Below, in pieces: positions 44,631-54,070 of a stretch of 64,000 nucleotides of DNA. The first letter of the stretch is position 1. Every line of letters begins with the position of its first letter. Made by a program: the position numbers and the translations under genes. Origin of the DNA: Gangjinia marincola (GTDB lineage: Bacteria; Bacteroidota; Bacteroidia; Flavobacteriales; Flavobacteriaceae); the NCBI RefSeq assembly GCF_039523415.1, contig NZ_BAAAFG010000015.1:1-64000 (forward strand), in the 5' to 3' direction. The notes under the pieces were generated by a model. The model did no database searches. It was not told the origin of the DNA and saw only the letters and a list, made by a program, of their open reading frames with translations.

Positions 44631-45713
44631 TTAACGCATTTTTGCGCCATTACCTACTTTGTCACGAATATACTGCCCGTTTTCACAATAGCCAACCAAC
44701 TCATTCTTAATGAATTCATAAACTTGCTCTTGTTCGTTATCAGGAAAGAGCACATGCACATTTGCTCCCGCATCTAAGGTAAAGCAGACGGATGATCCCG
44801 TGTCTTTTCTAAATTGCCATATTTTTTGAATAACCTCTAACGTATGTGGACGCATCAAGATAAAATAAGGTTGGCTGCTCATCATCATCGCATGCAGGCT
44901 TAGGGCTTCAGATTCTACGATTTGGATAAATTGTTCTACATCGCCTGTAGATAATACCTTAGCTAAACGGGTTAAATGTTCTTCCGCTTGACGGAAACGA
45001 CTAGCAGCAAACGGGTGATCATGCATCAAACCGTGACCCACAGAGCTACTCACTTGCTTTTGACCCTTATCCACTAAAAGAATACAGTCATGATAGGTGT
45101 TGAACAGAGGTGCTACCTCAATAGGGGCCTTAATCCCGTATAAATCTGAAGAATCTATGAATCTAGGATGTTCTCCCCACATGATAAGTTTACCTTCTAT
45201 ACTCCTGCTGGCAGATCCTGATCCTAATCGGGCTAAAAAAGATGCTTTTTTGTTGAAGTAGTCATCTGTAAGGCCTGGATTTAGTTTTCTTTCTATACTC
45301 ATAATCCCTAATGCCAGTGCCGCCATCCCACTTGCTGAAGAGGCTATACCGCTACTATGTGGGAACGAATTAGACGTATCAATGGTATACGAATAGTTCC
45401 TAATAAATGGAACATATTCTACGATTCGATCAAAGAACGTACTGATTTTTGGTTTAAAGTTTTCGGCTTTTTTTCCCTCAAAATAGATGTCAAATTCTAT
45501 TTCATTTTGGGCTTGATCTCTGGGAGTAAAAGAAAATGTAGTTGTGGTAGCGCAATGATCCAAGGTAAAACTAATCGAAGCATTTTTAGGAATCTGGATA
45601 TCCTCTTTACCCCAATATTTTACAAGGGCGATGTTACTCGGTGCCTGCCAGGTGAATTTTCCTGCTTCTAATGTGTGTTTTATGGATGCTGAAATAAACT
45701 CTTTTTCTACCAT
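44631..45713 (-). CDS. mvaD: diphosphomevalonate decarboxylase
   Basis: The 360-residue GHMP-fold enzyme makes isopentenyl diphosphate from diphosphomevalonate. WQAPSNIALVKYWGK at about 18-32 is the family signature, with ATP loop SFPHSSGIASSASGMAALA (about 116-134) and SGSASRSIEGKLIMW near 165. CFTLDAGANVHVL near the C-terminus carries the catalytic-site Asp. It is the first gene of the operon with the kinase and prenyltransferase genes. Confidence 0.93.
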   Translation of the reverse strand: MVEKEFISASIKHTLEAGKFTWQAPSNIALVKYWGKEDIQIPKNASISFTLDHCATTTTFSFTPRDQAQNEIEFDIYFEGKKAENFKPKISTFFDRIVEYVPFIRNYSYTIDTSNSFPHSSGIASSASGMAALALGIMSIERKLNPGLTDDYFNKKASFLARLGSGSASRSIEGKLIMWGEHPRFIDSSDLYGIKAPIEVAPLFNTYHDCILLVDKGQKQVSSSVGHGLMHDHPFAASRFRQAEEHLTRLAKVLSTGDVEQFIQIVESEALSLHAMMMSSQPYFILMRPHTLEVIQKIWQFRKDTGSSVCFTLDAGANVHVLFPDNEQEQVYEFIKNELVGYCENGQYIRDKVGNGAKMR

Positions 45714-45761
45714 GAGCAGTCTTGCTGAAAGTTTGAACGAATGCAGTTGATTTTAAAGGCG

Positions 45762-45769
45762 CAAATATA
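45762..45769 (-). promoter_or_regulatory. -7 box of the mevalonate-pathway operon
   Basis: On the minus strand TATATTTG, followed by CGCC, matches the consensus perfectly and lies 48 bp upstream of mvaD. The -33 position has no TTG. Confidence 0.5.
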
Positions 45770-45838
45770 GCCCTATACCCAGATACTTATGAAGTATTAA
45801 AATAAATTTATACTTTCACACCTGCTAACCCAACCTGC

Positions 45839-46318
45839 TTGAAAAGAAAACACTACATAAAAATTGTTGTTTCAATTTTGCTTTGCCTACTGGTTGGCTT
45901 CGCAGCCTCTCTTGCCACCCAGTTCAGTGTAGATACGTGGTACGCGACCTTGAAGAAGCCTTTTTTTAATCCACCCAACTGGCTTTTTGCACCCGTATGG
46001 ACCGTTTTGTACATTCTTATGGGTATCGCAGCGGGAATCGTATGGAGCAAGGGCTTTTATCATAGATGGGTAAAAACTGCCTTATATCATTTTATTTTAC
46101 AACTTATTTTAAATGCCAGTTGGTCGTTGCTGTTCTTTGGATTACAACGTCCCTTGTTAGCATTAATAGTGATTATTACGCTATTTATTTTTATCCTTTA
46201 TACGATCAAATGGTTTAAACTAGTGAGTAAACCTGCTGCATATCTTTTGATACCTTACCTGATTTGGGTAGGATTTGCTGCTGTATTGAATTTTGAAATT
46301 TGGCGGTTGAATTCTTAA
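45839..46318 (+). CDS. TspO/MBR family membrane protein
   Basis: The 159-residue five-helix protein binds porphyrins and related ligands in other bacteria. The signature KKPFFNPPNWLFAPVWTVLYILMG (about 39-62) and NASWSLLFFGLQRPLLALI in helix 3 (about 95-113) are clear, ending with AVLNFEIWRLN. The frame opens with TTG (45839); no ATG precedes the first helix, and the TTG start gives the usual TspO length. Confidence 0.92.
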   Translation: MKRKHYIKIVVSILLCLLVGFAASLATQFSVDTWYATLKKPFFNPPNWLFAPVWTVLYILMGIAAGIVWSKGFYHRWVKTALYHFILQLILNASWSLLFFGLQRPLLALIVIITLFIFILYTIKWFKLVSKPAAYLLIPYLIWVGFAAVLNFEIWRLNS

Positions 46319-46417
46319 TAGAAAGCACGCGCATATAAATGCTCACAAGCGCAAAACTGTTATAAGGATTTTAAAATCGACAGGCAAAGACAATATTCTA
46401 CGTAATTTTAAACAAAA

Positions 46418-47200
46418 ATGCCAGAATTACCTGAAGTCCACGGCTACAAAGTCTATATCGACAGCACCTGCTTACACAACACTATTACTTCTTTTGTTTG
46501 CAGGGACACCAAGCTCTTGAAGCAACCTGAAAACGATTTTAAAGAGCATCTCATTGGCAAAAAACTCATCGGGACCCAACGCATCGGTAAATACCTATTT
46601 GTCAAAACCTCTGGTGATAAAATTTTGGTAATGCACTTTGGGATGACGGGTCGACCTAATTATTATAAAGATCCTGAAGATCGACCTAAATTTGGACATA
46701 TTGTGTTGGGCTTTGATAACGACTTTCACTTTGCCTTTGAAAATAAACGCAAGTTTGGCTGGTGGAATCTTATTGATTCCATTAAAGACTATAAAGCCGA
46801 AAAAGGCCTGAGCGATGATGCCAGAGAACTGTCGTTAGAAGAATTTAAGACCTCTCTCGAAAACCGAAAAACCCACATTAAGAAAGTCATCATGGATCAA
46901 AGTGTGGCTGCCGGAGTTGGGAACTGGATGGCAGATGAAATTCTCTATCAGGCAAAAATACATCCCAAAAAAAAAGTGAATGATATGACCGAAGTTGACA
47001 TTAAAAATGTATTTGATGCAATGAAAAACGTGATTGAAGTAGCGATTAAACATGACTCCCACTATAGTGATTTTCCCGATGATTTCTTTATCCATATTCG
47101 TAAAGAAGGTGAACCCTGTCATCACACGGGTGCTGAAATTCAAAAGATCAAAGTGGGCGGTAGAACAACATATTTTAGTCCAGAGTGGCAGATGAAATAA
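46418..47200 (+). CDS. Fpg/Nei-family DNA glycosylase lacking the zinc finger cysteines
   Basis: The 260-residue base-excision repair enzyme begins MPELPEVHGY, giving the catalytic Pro and Glu. The beta-hairpin Lys lies in QRIGKYLFVKT (about 53-63), and the helix-two-turn-helix is VAAGVGNWMADEILYQAKIHP (about 165-185). The C-terminal finger has one Cys only (GEPCHHTGAE) and YFSPEWQ where FCPxCQ is usual, so it is a zinc-less finger as in Nei-like 1 proteins. Lesion preference is not clear. A decayed second copy of its tail lies at 54189-54301. Confidence 0.88.
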   Translation: MPELPEVHGYKVYIDSTCLHNTITSFVCRDTKLLKQPENDFKEHLIGKKLIGTQRIGKYLFVKTSGDKILVMHFGMTGRPNYYKDPEDRPKFGHIVLGFDNDFHFAFENKRKFGWWNLIDSIKDYKAEKGLSDDARELSLEEFKTSLENRKTHIKKVIMDQSVAAGVGNWMADEILYQAKIHPKKKVNDMTEVDIKNVFDAMKNVIEVAIKHDSHYSDFPDDFFIHIRKEGEPCHHTGAEIQKIKVGGRTTYFSPEWQMK

Positions 47201-47220
47201 GTCGATATTAATTCAATTTC

Positions 47221-48057
47221 TTATTCCCTAAATTCATATTGAATCGAGTAAACACTAGAGCCTGAAAATCCTGCTTCTGCTAGCAACTCACTTATATTTC
47301 CTTGCTCATTGGTATTGAGAATAGTATATGTTGTTCCTATCCCAATTCCTCCACCAGAACTTTCTACACCTACTTCGATGAGCGCTCCCTGAGAAAAATT
47401 AAGAGCAGTTCTGTTTAAAAAATAGAGATCTCCTAACATCGTGAGTCCTTCTTGTGGGATAAGCATACTAAATGGTCCTGCTTGTGCGAGTGTGTAGCTA
47501 TAGATCAATGAGATATTTAACGTAGTCGTCTCTACTAATTGGCCAAATTCATCAAATCTAAGGCTTAATGATTCTCTACCGTCAGGTAAGACTTTTTCAT
47601 GGTCCAGAATAAAATATGTATTCAACTCGTCGTCATAGTCTACTTCAATTTTTGAATGTACCTCATTTTCATCGGTGTACTGGATCTCATTGATGATTCC
47701 AGATGAATTGTATGCTAACCCAATACGTGTTGTAAAATTAACATTGAAATACTCATAAATAGCTTCATTAGGTCTTCCTCTGCTATCGTAAGAAAATGAT
47801 ACCATGGAATCTTCTAGTAAATCCACAACTCCTTCCTTAGACCGTTGGATCGTCATTTGATCTAATCGATTCTTCTCATTATAACCAAATACGACCGTAG
47901 TAGTTACATTACCGGTAAAATTTTGACTCTCTATGGTGATTTTTGAAGGGTACCATCCTGCTTCATTCCCGCTATCCACAAAATCATCATCTGTAGAACA
48001 GCCCGATCCTACGACAAATAGCAACACTACTATTGAACTAAGTATGATCTTTTTCAT
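47221..48057 (-). CDS. lipoprotein of unknown function with YD-like repeats
   Basis: The 278-residue protein has a lipoprotein signal ending VGSGC (Cys20), directly followed by STDDDF, an acidic tail typical of surface-export signals in Flavobacteriaceae. Mature sequence has short strand pairs such as VFGYNEKNRLDQMTIQR and SFDYSR-like SFSYDSRGRPNEAIY, recalling YD/RHS-like or DUF4595 repeats. It is the last gene of the HTCS-linked group, one base after the LamG gene. Function unknown. Confidence 0.65.
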   Translation of the reverse strand: MKKIILSSIVVLLFVVGSGCSTDDDFVDSGNEAGWYPSKITIESQNFTGNVTTTVVFGYNEKNRLDQMTIQRSKEGVVDLLEDSMVSFSYDSRGRPNEAIYEYFNVNFTTRIGLAYNSSGIINEIQYTDENEVHSKIEVDYDDELNTYFILDHEKVLPDGRESLSLRFDEFGQLVETTTLNISLIYSYTLAQAGPFSMLIPQEGLTMLGDLYFLNRTALNFSQGALIEVGVESSGGGIGIGTTYTILNTNEQGNISELLAEAGFSGSSVYSIQYEFRE

Positions 48058-48058
48058 C

Positions 48059-48829
48059 TTAAAGCGTGTAAAGCAAATTAATCTCCTCTTGAGTCAACAT
48101 TCTTTTATAAAAGAACAGATCATCCATCACACCGATCCAGTATTCCCCTTTTGTATAATTTGCTCCCAATACAAATTGATTAAAAGGCTCAAATATGGGT
48201 TCTACCGGTTGTCCATTGTGTTCAAAAACGTTATCGCTATATATTAGTTCACCATTTACGTAAATACGAAATTCGCCATTACCTACTGTGAGTGCTATGT
48301 GAACCCATGTATTCTCGGCAACGCTTTTACTACTACCTGTTGCAATTCCCGTAGTTCCCGTAGGGTTTTCTTCCAAACCATACGCAAAGCTCCCGCCTAT
48401 CTTTAAGCTGGTATTTTTAAAACTTCGACATTGAAATGAAGCCAAGGTGGTTTCTGCTAATAAACGGGTACCCCCTAAACCATCGGGATTCGGGAGTACC
48501 CACACTGCAATACTGGCTTCATGATTTGGTGATCCGGTAAGAGAACCGGCTAATTCAACTTCAAGGTATTGCTCATTTCCTAAAAATTCGATGGCAGAGC
48601 CACTTTTTCCTTCTCTATCTACGGTGTAAGCAAGATTTCCAGTAGGTGTTTCCTGAGTTTCTGTGGTAACCACATCTTGATAACTACTATCAAATGGAAA
48701 ATAAGCTACAAGTCCATCTGTTGGATAATTTTCTTCTGCCGGTGTGCTGGTAAGTGTTTCGTCATCATCGTTGCACGCTGAAAAAAATAATCCTGTAGCG
48801 ATAACTATATATATACATTTATTCTTCAT
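48059..48829 (-). CDS. LamG/concanavalin-fold lipoprotein
   Basis: The 256-residue protein has a lipoprotein signal ending FFSAC (Cys19) followed by NDDDE, an acidic export-like signal. After a short Thr/Pro linker, a LamG-like jelly-roll domain spans about 38-256: GLVAYFPFDSSYQDV, SIAVWVLPNPDG, TWVHIALTVGNGEFRIYVNG (about 173-192) and WIGVMDDLFFYKRMLTQEEI. Such domains bind carbohydrates or surfaces. It is the middle gene of three lipoproteins after the HTCS. Confidence 0.82.
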   Translation of the reverse strand: MKNKCIYIVIATGLFFSACNDDDETLTSTPAEENYPTDGLVAYFPFDSSYQDVVTTETQETPTGNLAYTVDREGKSGSAIEFLGNEQYLEVELAGSLTGSPNHEASIAVWVLPNPDGLGGTRLLAETTLASFQCRSFKNTSLKIGGSFAYGLEENPTGTTGIATGSSKSVAENTWVHIALTVGNGEFRIYVNGELIYSDNVFEHNGQPVEPIFEPFNQFVLGANYTKGEYWIGVMDDLFFYKRMLTQEEINLLYTL

Positions 48830-48898
48830 AATATTATGACGTTAATTGATGTTATTAATTAAATAGTATTGAACATTTTAGAGTGTTCATTAGATCTT

Positions 48899-50074
48899 TT
48901 AGTTGGGAAGCTCAAACTCCATCTTAACCAAATGATCATCTGTAGGTCCTGAAATAACCAGATACAAAAACCCTTCATTTTCATCAAAATAGACCCCTTG
49001 TATTGCTCCCTTGATTTCGCCTTCTCTAAATTGAGGGATCACGGTATAGGATTGGACATGTTCAAACGTGGATACGCTGTCCCCCGAAGAGAATCCAATA
49101 TTGAATATATGGAGGTTATAACTTTCATGAAAGATCAACACATTTTGACCATTTACATAGTCCATGCCCTTGATGGGTGTCCCTAAAGGAGCTTCATAAA
49201 AAGCAAACTCATCGGTTGCCGTAAGATTATTGACAACGGTGACATCGTGATATAAAAAGGTTCCTTTTGAGTTACCAATTGAGCCCCTATAACTAATGAA
49301 GTCGTATCCGTTTTCATTTGTGACTGTATGTGCATTAATGGTTTGATCTAAAAACACATCAGAAAGGGCGGGTGGATGAAACGCAGGATTAGTGTTTTGA
49401 TAGAGCCTGTTACGTGTCAAATTTGGGGTTTCTATTATTGAGCGCAGCGGTAAAACGTCGTCGATGATGGATATGCTTCTGGCATTTTCGGCTAGGCCGG
49501 TAACACTCTCAGTAAATGTGAGGTCTGCCTTCTTAAAGATTAAATAACGGTTCTCTTCAGAACTGGGGTTGGGAACAAACAATTCTCCTTCAAAGCCATC
49601 CAGGTTATTAAATTGATCAGCTCCTAAAAATGAAGTTATGTTCGTAGAAACCGAGTTATCCAATCTCAATGGGATTATCTGCTCAAAAAGAGAAGAACCA
49701 CTTTCTACCTTATTAAGAATTACATTTCCCATATCTATTGTTCCTATATCTATTGTATTACTTCCATCATAAGAAAATGGCACATCGGTATATCCACCAA
49801 CTTTATTGTTTTCATAGGTGTACGTGTAGGTATCGTTTGTTCTCAAATGAGTCGTTCCTAACTCTCCATAAACTACACTATATAACTCGCCATTTGGTCC
49901 AAAATACAGGGCATCAGTGACGCCCAGAGGCTCTTCAAACTCCCATAGACCCACTAAATTTGCCGAAAAATCCGGAATTTCGGGAGGTGGTGAAGTATCG
50001 TCGTCGTTATTACAGCTTATTAAGGTAACTGCCAATAACGCAACAAAGAATACTTTCATTTTACATGTTTTCAT
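48899..50074 (-). CDS. lipoprotein of unknown function, lipocalin-like start and propeller-like body
   Basis: The 391-residue protein has a lipoprotein signal ending LISC (Cys about 21) followed by NNDDDTS, again acidic. Residues about 42-130 contain LVGLWEFEEPLG and YTYTYENNKV, resembling a lipocalin-like calycin domain. The rest has loops with patterns such as FLYHDVTVVNNLTATDEF and FLYLVISGPTDDH, suggestive of a propeller. A second Met at residue 6 could be the start. First of the three lipoproteins downstream of the HTCS. Confidence 0.6.
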   Translation of the reverse strand: MKTCKMKVFFVALLAVTLISCNNDDDTSPPPEIPDFSANLVGLWEFEEPLGVTDALYFGPNGELYSVVYGELGTTHLRTNDTYTYTYENNKVGGYTDVPFSYDGSNTIDIGTIDMGNVILNKVESGSSLFEQIIPLRLDNSVSTNITSFLGADQFNNLDGFEGELFVPNPSSEENRYLIFKKADLTFTESVTGLAENARSISIIDDVLPLRSIIETPNLTRNRLYQNTNPAFHPPALSDVFLDQTINAHTVTNENGYDFISYRGSIGNSKGTFLYHDVTVVNNLTATDEFAFYEAPLGTPIKGMDYVNGQNVLIFHESYNLHIFNIGFSSGDSVSTFEHVQSYTVIPQFREGEIKGAIQGVYFDENEGFLYLVISGPTDDHLVKMEFELPN

Positions 50075-50212
50075 CTTCTCGAGTTTTTAAAATTTAACTT
50101 GTTCATCTATGGTGTAAAACCACGATACGAAGATGTGTAAGAAGGGGAAGATTAATTTGGAGAGATGTTCCAAATAATTGGATTATTGTTTCAATCCTTA
50201 TAGATACTGGGC

Positions 50213-53200
50213 TTACAGAACCTTATTTTTAAATTCTGAAGCTGTTTGACCTGTAATTTTTTTGAATATTTTAGCAAAATATCCGGGATCTGAATACCCA
50301 ACGGCGTAAGCTACCTCACTGATTGAAGTATCTTCTGCCCGAAGCAAATTCTTTGCTTTTTCAATACGTAAATGACTAATATACTCCGTAGCAGAAAGTT
50401 CTGTCAATGCCTTAATTTTTCGGTGTAACTGAGTACGACTCATTCCTAGCTCCTTGGCCAGCCGCTGGATGCTGAAGTCCCATTGCGGATCTAAACAAAA
50501 TTCACTAATTTTTTCAATGAATTCAAGATCTCTAGCATTCACGCGCTCTTCAACAAGATTTTCTTCGGCATACAGCAATTTTCTTATATGTTCTGCGACA
50601 CGTTTCTTCCGCGTAAGCAAACTATCAATAACGGCCAAAAGTTCTGTTTCGTCAAAAGGTTTTTCAAGAAAAGCCTCTACACCTTTCTCAAAGGCTTTTG
50701 ACCGATCTTCAGCCCTTCCTAAACCGCTTACCATGATAAAGGGAATATGAGAGGTTTTCCAGTCATTTTTGAGTAATCTGCATAATTCATACCCATCCAT
50801 TTTCGGCATTACAGCATCTGAAAGTATAAAATCAGGAAACGAACTCTGTACATGAGCAATGGCTTCTTCTCCATTATCTACGAGAATAAGATCATAAGCG
50901 TCATTCAAAAGGTCGCAATAATAGCGTACCATATCTGGATGATCCTCAACAATGAGCAATTTAAATCGTGCACCACTCTCCTTAGGTAAAGGTTCTGCGG
51001 TTGGAAATGATTTTCTAGGGGTAAGGGTTTCACTTGTTTCTACATTGTATTTATCAGCATTAGGTTGTAAAGGCAGTGTAATCATAAAACAACTTCCTTT
51101 TCCCACCTCACTTTCAACGTATATGTTTCCTCCCATAAGGTTGACCAATTCTTGAGTAAGTGACATCCCTATTCCACTACCCAGATTATTATCTGTGTCA
51201 AAGGTTTTATAATACCGATCAAATATTAGGCTTAGCTCATCTTTTGAAATGCCCACGCCACTATCCATTACACTCACCTTAAACTGTTTTTCCAGGATGG
51301 TGACGTCAACTTTTATGATTCCTCCTTTTGGTGTAAATTTTAGGGCATTGCTCAATAGATTGAAAAGAATCTTTTTGAAACTACTTGCGTCTATTTTGGT
51401 TACAACAGCAACTTTTGTATATGATGCCAATAGCTTTTTATCTTGACTTTCGGCGTAAGACCGAAACAGCGCAATGTGTTTCTTTATTTCTGCGATAAGA
51501 TCTATGCTAGATTCTTTTAATTTAAATTGTTGAGCATCAATGGCTGCAAGATCCAACAGTTGATTAACCAGATTGAGAATATCATCTGTATTACGATCGA
51601 TAGATCGAAGTAATTTCTCCTGTCTGGAGGTGTCCTTATTTTCTTCAAGCAATGAAGTATTCCCTTTAATGATGGTGAGGGGTGTTTTTATTTCATGAGA
51701 GATCTCAGCATATAATTTTGATTTTAATTCGTTTACTTTCTTTAAGTGAACCATTTGTAAACGCTGCTGCTCTCTTCTTTTTAAGAAGTGAAACGCTAAC
51801 CAACACACTACTATACTACCCACAAAATAAAGTAGTATCAATGCATTATGAAGGTACCATGGCTTAAGAACATTAAAGCCAAAACTCAGGATCGAAGGGG
51901 TGTAGGAGGGATTCGTAGCTTTAAATGACACCACGTAATCTCCCGCTGGCAAATTCACTAAAGAGACCGAGGATTGGTTCCCTAAAGACACCCATTTTGA
52001 ATAGAGTCCTTCTACTTTATAACTAAACGTCGTTTTTTCAGGAGTTCTATAGGTAAGAGCGCTAAGATTAAACGTTAGGTTTCCATAGGTATGTTTTAAT
52101 TCAAAATTTGCGGGTGGTTCATGAAATCGCATGGTTTCACCTTTGCCAGAAGTGATTTCAACCGTCTCCACGAATAAATCGATTGCTGGATATTCAGGTG
52201 TTTTCATTAAGGTTGTAGGGATTTGAATAAGACCCTGTTCACTTCCCAGATAAAGCGTGTCATTGTGAAGTAATATTGAGCTCATCAAATAATCGTCGGT
52301 AGGCATCCCAACCGCTTCGGAATAATTGTAGAAACGACCAGAACCCGTATTCATCAAAAAAAGTCCTCCAGAAATGGTAGAAATCCAAATGTTATTATCT
52401 TCACCCGAAGCCAAGGCCATTATTTTTGGATCTGATAAGCCTTGGGCGCGACCCCAAAAATTAAATTGATCCAGAGTTCGATCATAAGAATGCAATCCCG
52501 CCTCTGTTCCTACCCACAAATTTTCCTGTTTATCTAGGACCAAAGCGGTAATTAGATTATTTTTCAATCCTTCACCTGAGCCCTGGTCAAAACGACGCGC
52601 TTTTTCGAACTTTTCATCTTTTACCTGGTATAAACCATCTAAGGTGGCGATCCAGAGGTCACCCGATGAATCCATTAATACGTCCAATACCACAATCTTT
52701 GACATAGGCGCAGTACCTAGTTCATTTATAAAAATGAAAGAATCACGCTCCTTATCCCAATATCCTAAATGGTAGTTGCCCCCTATCCATAGCCTGTCTA
52801 CAGTATTTAACAAGGTCCAGGTCATACCGATTTCAGGTATTTTTTTGGAAAGAAATTGTTCATCAATCTCCTCTAAATCATCAGTAAGAATATGTATACT
52901 TTTGATACCATCTTCTTTTACCTGACTGGCAAAAAATGCATTATTATATTTGGTAACCGCTGTAATTCTTCCTTCCTCAAGAATAAACTCTTTATCAGTA
53001 TCAGTCACCCTTAAGAGCCCGTTATCTGTGCCTAAAAGAAGATTATTATCGTCTTTCACCACATCCCTTACGATACCATCATAGACTACTGATGCTGGTA
53101 ACTGGCCTCTATAGGTTCCACCTGCAGTATGTATATAAAGCCCTTTATTGGTACCTACGATCTGTCCTGCTTTGGGATCCCTAAGAAATTGAGTTACTAC

Positions 53201-54070
53201 TGCATTTTGATGCATTTCGTCAAAGGATAACCATGTCTTATCAATCCCGGTAGATGGATGTATTGCCAAAATTCCTGAAGATGTAGTTAGTAAGTAGTCA
53301 TCATTCTTACTTACACCAACAGCACTATTGTTCCAGGGAGTACCAGGCAGTTTTTCAGCATATGCAAAGCGCTTTTTGATCAGTAGTGAATCTTCATCCA
53401 TTTCTATTTGGGTCAACTCATCTTTGACCATCCCAATCCATTGGTTCTGATTTAATTTAGCCGGAGAGGAAAGGTGTAACTCACTAATTCTTTTTATTTT
53501 ATTTGAGGATTTATGTAGAAGATATACTCCGGAAGAAGCCATAAGAAGAAGCTCATTTTGAGTATACGAAAAGATATGTTCTATAGATACAGGAGCAATG
53601 GATGTAAAGTGAGATTTAGTCGTATCTGAAGCATAAAGACCTTGATTGGTAAGTAGCCATAGCCGATTGTCCTCAGCATGAATAAAATAAATAGCCTTTG
53701 GAGGTGAATCCTGCCAGGTAAAATCACTATTAAATGTAAATGTCCTTGGATCGAATCGCTGAAGCCCTCCACCCACGGTCCCAATCCAAAATTGATCCTT
53801 CTCATCTAAAGCAAGAGTCCTAACCCAATTCCCGATAAGCGAATTAGGTTGAACTGGATCATGATAAAAGTTCATAAAGTCTTTACCATCAAACCTGCTC
53901 AACCCATTTTGAGTGCCAATCCACAAAAATCCTCTTTGATCTAACTGCATGCAAGAAATCCAATTGGAAGGAAGACCGTCCTCTTTAGATAGAAAAGAAA
54001 ACTCAGAGGAGGTTTGGCTACTACCCAAATGAGCAATAAAAAATATGGTTACGATAGACAAGAAACGCAT
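50213..54070 (-). CDS. hybrid two-component system protein (HTCS)
   Basis: The 1285-residue protein fuses a sensor and its DNA-binding regulator. In order: signal peptide (about 1-18); periplasmic beta-propeller of two-component regulator repeats (about 25-630, many LWIGT-type turns such as GFLWIGTQNG); Y_Y_Y domain (about 650-740); membrane helix (about 745-765); HisKA with phospho-His in EISHEIKTPLT (about 793); HATPase with DSGVGIS and GSGIGMSL boxes; receiver domain with LSDAVMPKMDG (about 1085); AraC-type HTH (about 1180-1285). HTCS usually sense oligosaccharides; the ligand here is unknown. It lies 138 bp upstream of the lipoprotein genes. Confidence 0.93.
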   Translation of the reverse strand: MRFLSIVTIFFIAHLGSSQTSSEFSFLSKEDGLPSNWISCMQLDQRGFLWIGTQNGLSRFDGKDFMNFYHDPVQPNSLIGNWVRTLALDEKDQFWIGTVGGGLQRFDPRTFTFNSDFTWQDSPPKAIYFIHAEDNRLWLLTNQGLYASDTTKSHFTSIAPVSIEHIFSYTQNELLLMASSGVYLLHKSSNKIKRISELHLSSPAKLNQNQWIGMVKDELTQIEMDEDSLLIKKRFAYAEKLPGTPWNNSAVGVSKNDDYLLTTSSGILAIHPSTGIDKTWLSFDEMHQNAVVTQFLRDPKAGQIVGTNKGLYIHTAGGTYRGQLPASVVYDGIVRDVVKDDNNLLLGTDNGLLRVTDTDKEFILEEGRITAVTKYNNAFFASQVKEDGIKSIHILTDDLEEIDEQFLSKKIPEIGMTWTLLNTVDRLWIGGNYHLGYWDKERDSFIFINELGTAPMSKIVVLDVLMDSSGDLWIATLDGLYQVKDEKFEKARRFDQGSGEGLKNNLITALVLDKQENLWVGTEAGLHSYDRTLDQFNFWGRAQGLSDPKIMALASGEDNNIWISTISGGLFLMNTGSGRFYNYSEAVGMPTDDYLMSSILLHNDTLYLGSEQGLIQIPTTLMKTPEYPAIDLFVETVEITSGKGETMRFHEPPANFELKHTYGNLTFNLSALTYRTPEKTTFSYKVEGLYSKWVSLGNQSSVSLVNLPAGDYVVSFKATNPSYTPSILSFGFNVLKPWYLHNALILLYFVGSIVVCWLAFHFLKRREQQRLQMVHLKKVNELKSKLYAEISHEIKTPLTIIKGNTSLLEENKDTSRQEKLLRSIDRNTDDILNLVNQLLDLAAIDAQQFKLKESSIDLIAEIKKHIALFRSYAESQDKKLLASYTKVAVVTKIDASSFKKILFNLLSNALKFTPKGGIIKVDVTILEKQFKVSVMDSGVGISKDELSLIFDRYYKTFDTDNNLGSGIGMSLTQELVNLMGGNIYVESEVGKGSCFMITLPLQPNADKYNVETSETLTPRKSFPTAEPLPKESGARFKLLIVEDHPDMVRYYCDLLNDAYDLILVDNGEEAIAHVQSSFPDFILSDAVMPKMDGYELCRLLKNDWKTSHIPFIMVSGLGRAEDRSKAFEKGVEAFLEKPFDETELLAVIDSLLTRKKRVAEHIRKLLYAEENLVEERVNARDLEFIEKISEFCLDPQWDFSIQRLAKELGMSRTQLHRKIKALTELSATEYISHLRIEKAKNLLRAEDTSISEVAYAVGYSDPGYFAKIFKKITGQTASEFKNKVL

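Noticed and set aside
45357..45671. 104-codon frame on the plus strand opposite mvaD
   Set aside because: It is a shadow of the well-supported decarboxylase gene in another frame.
47221..54070. A polysaccharide utilisation locus
   Set aside because: No SusC/SusD pair, glycoside hydrolase or polysaccharide lyase accompanies the HTCS.
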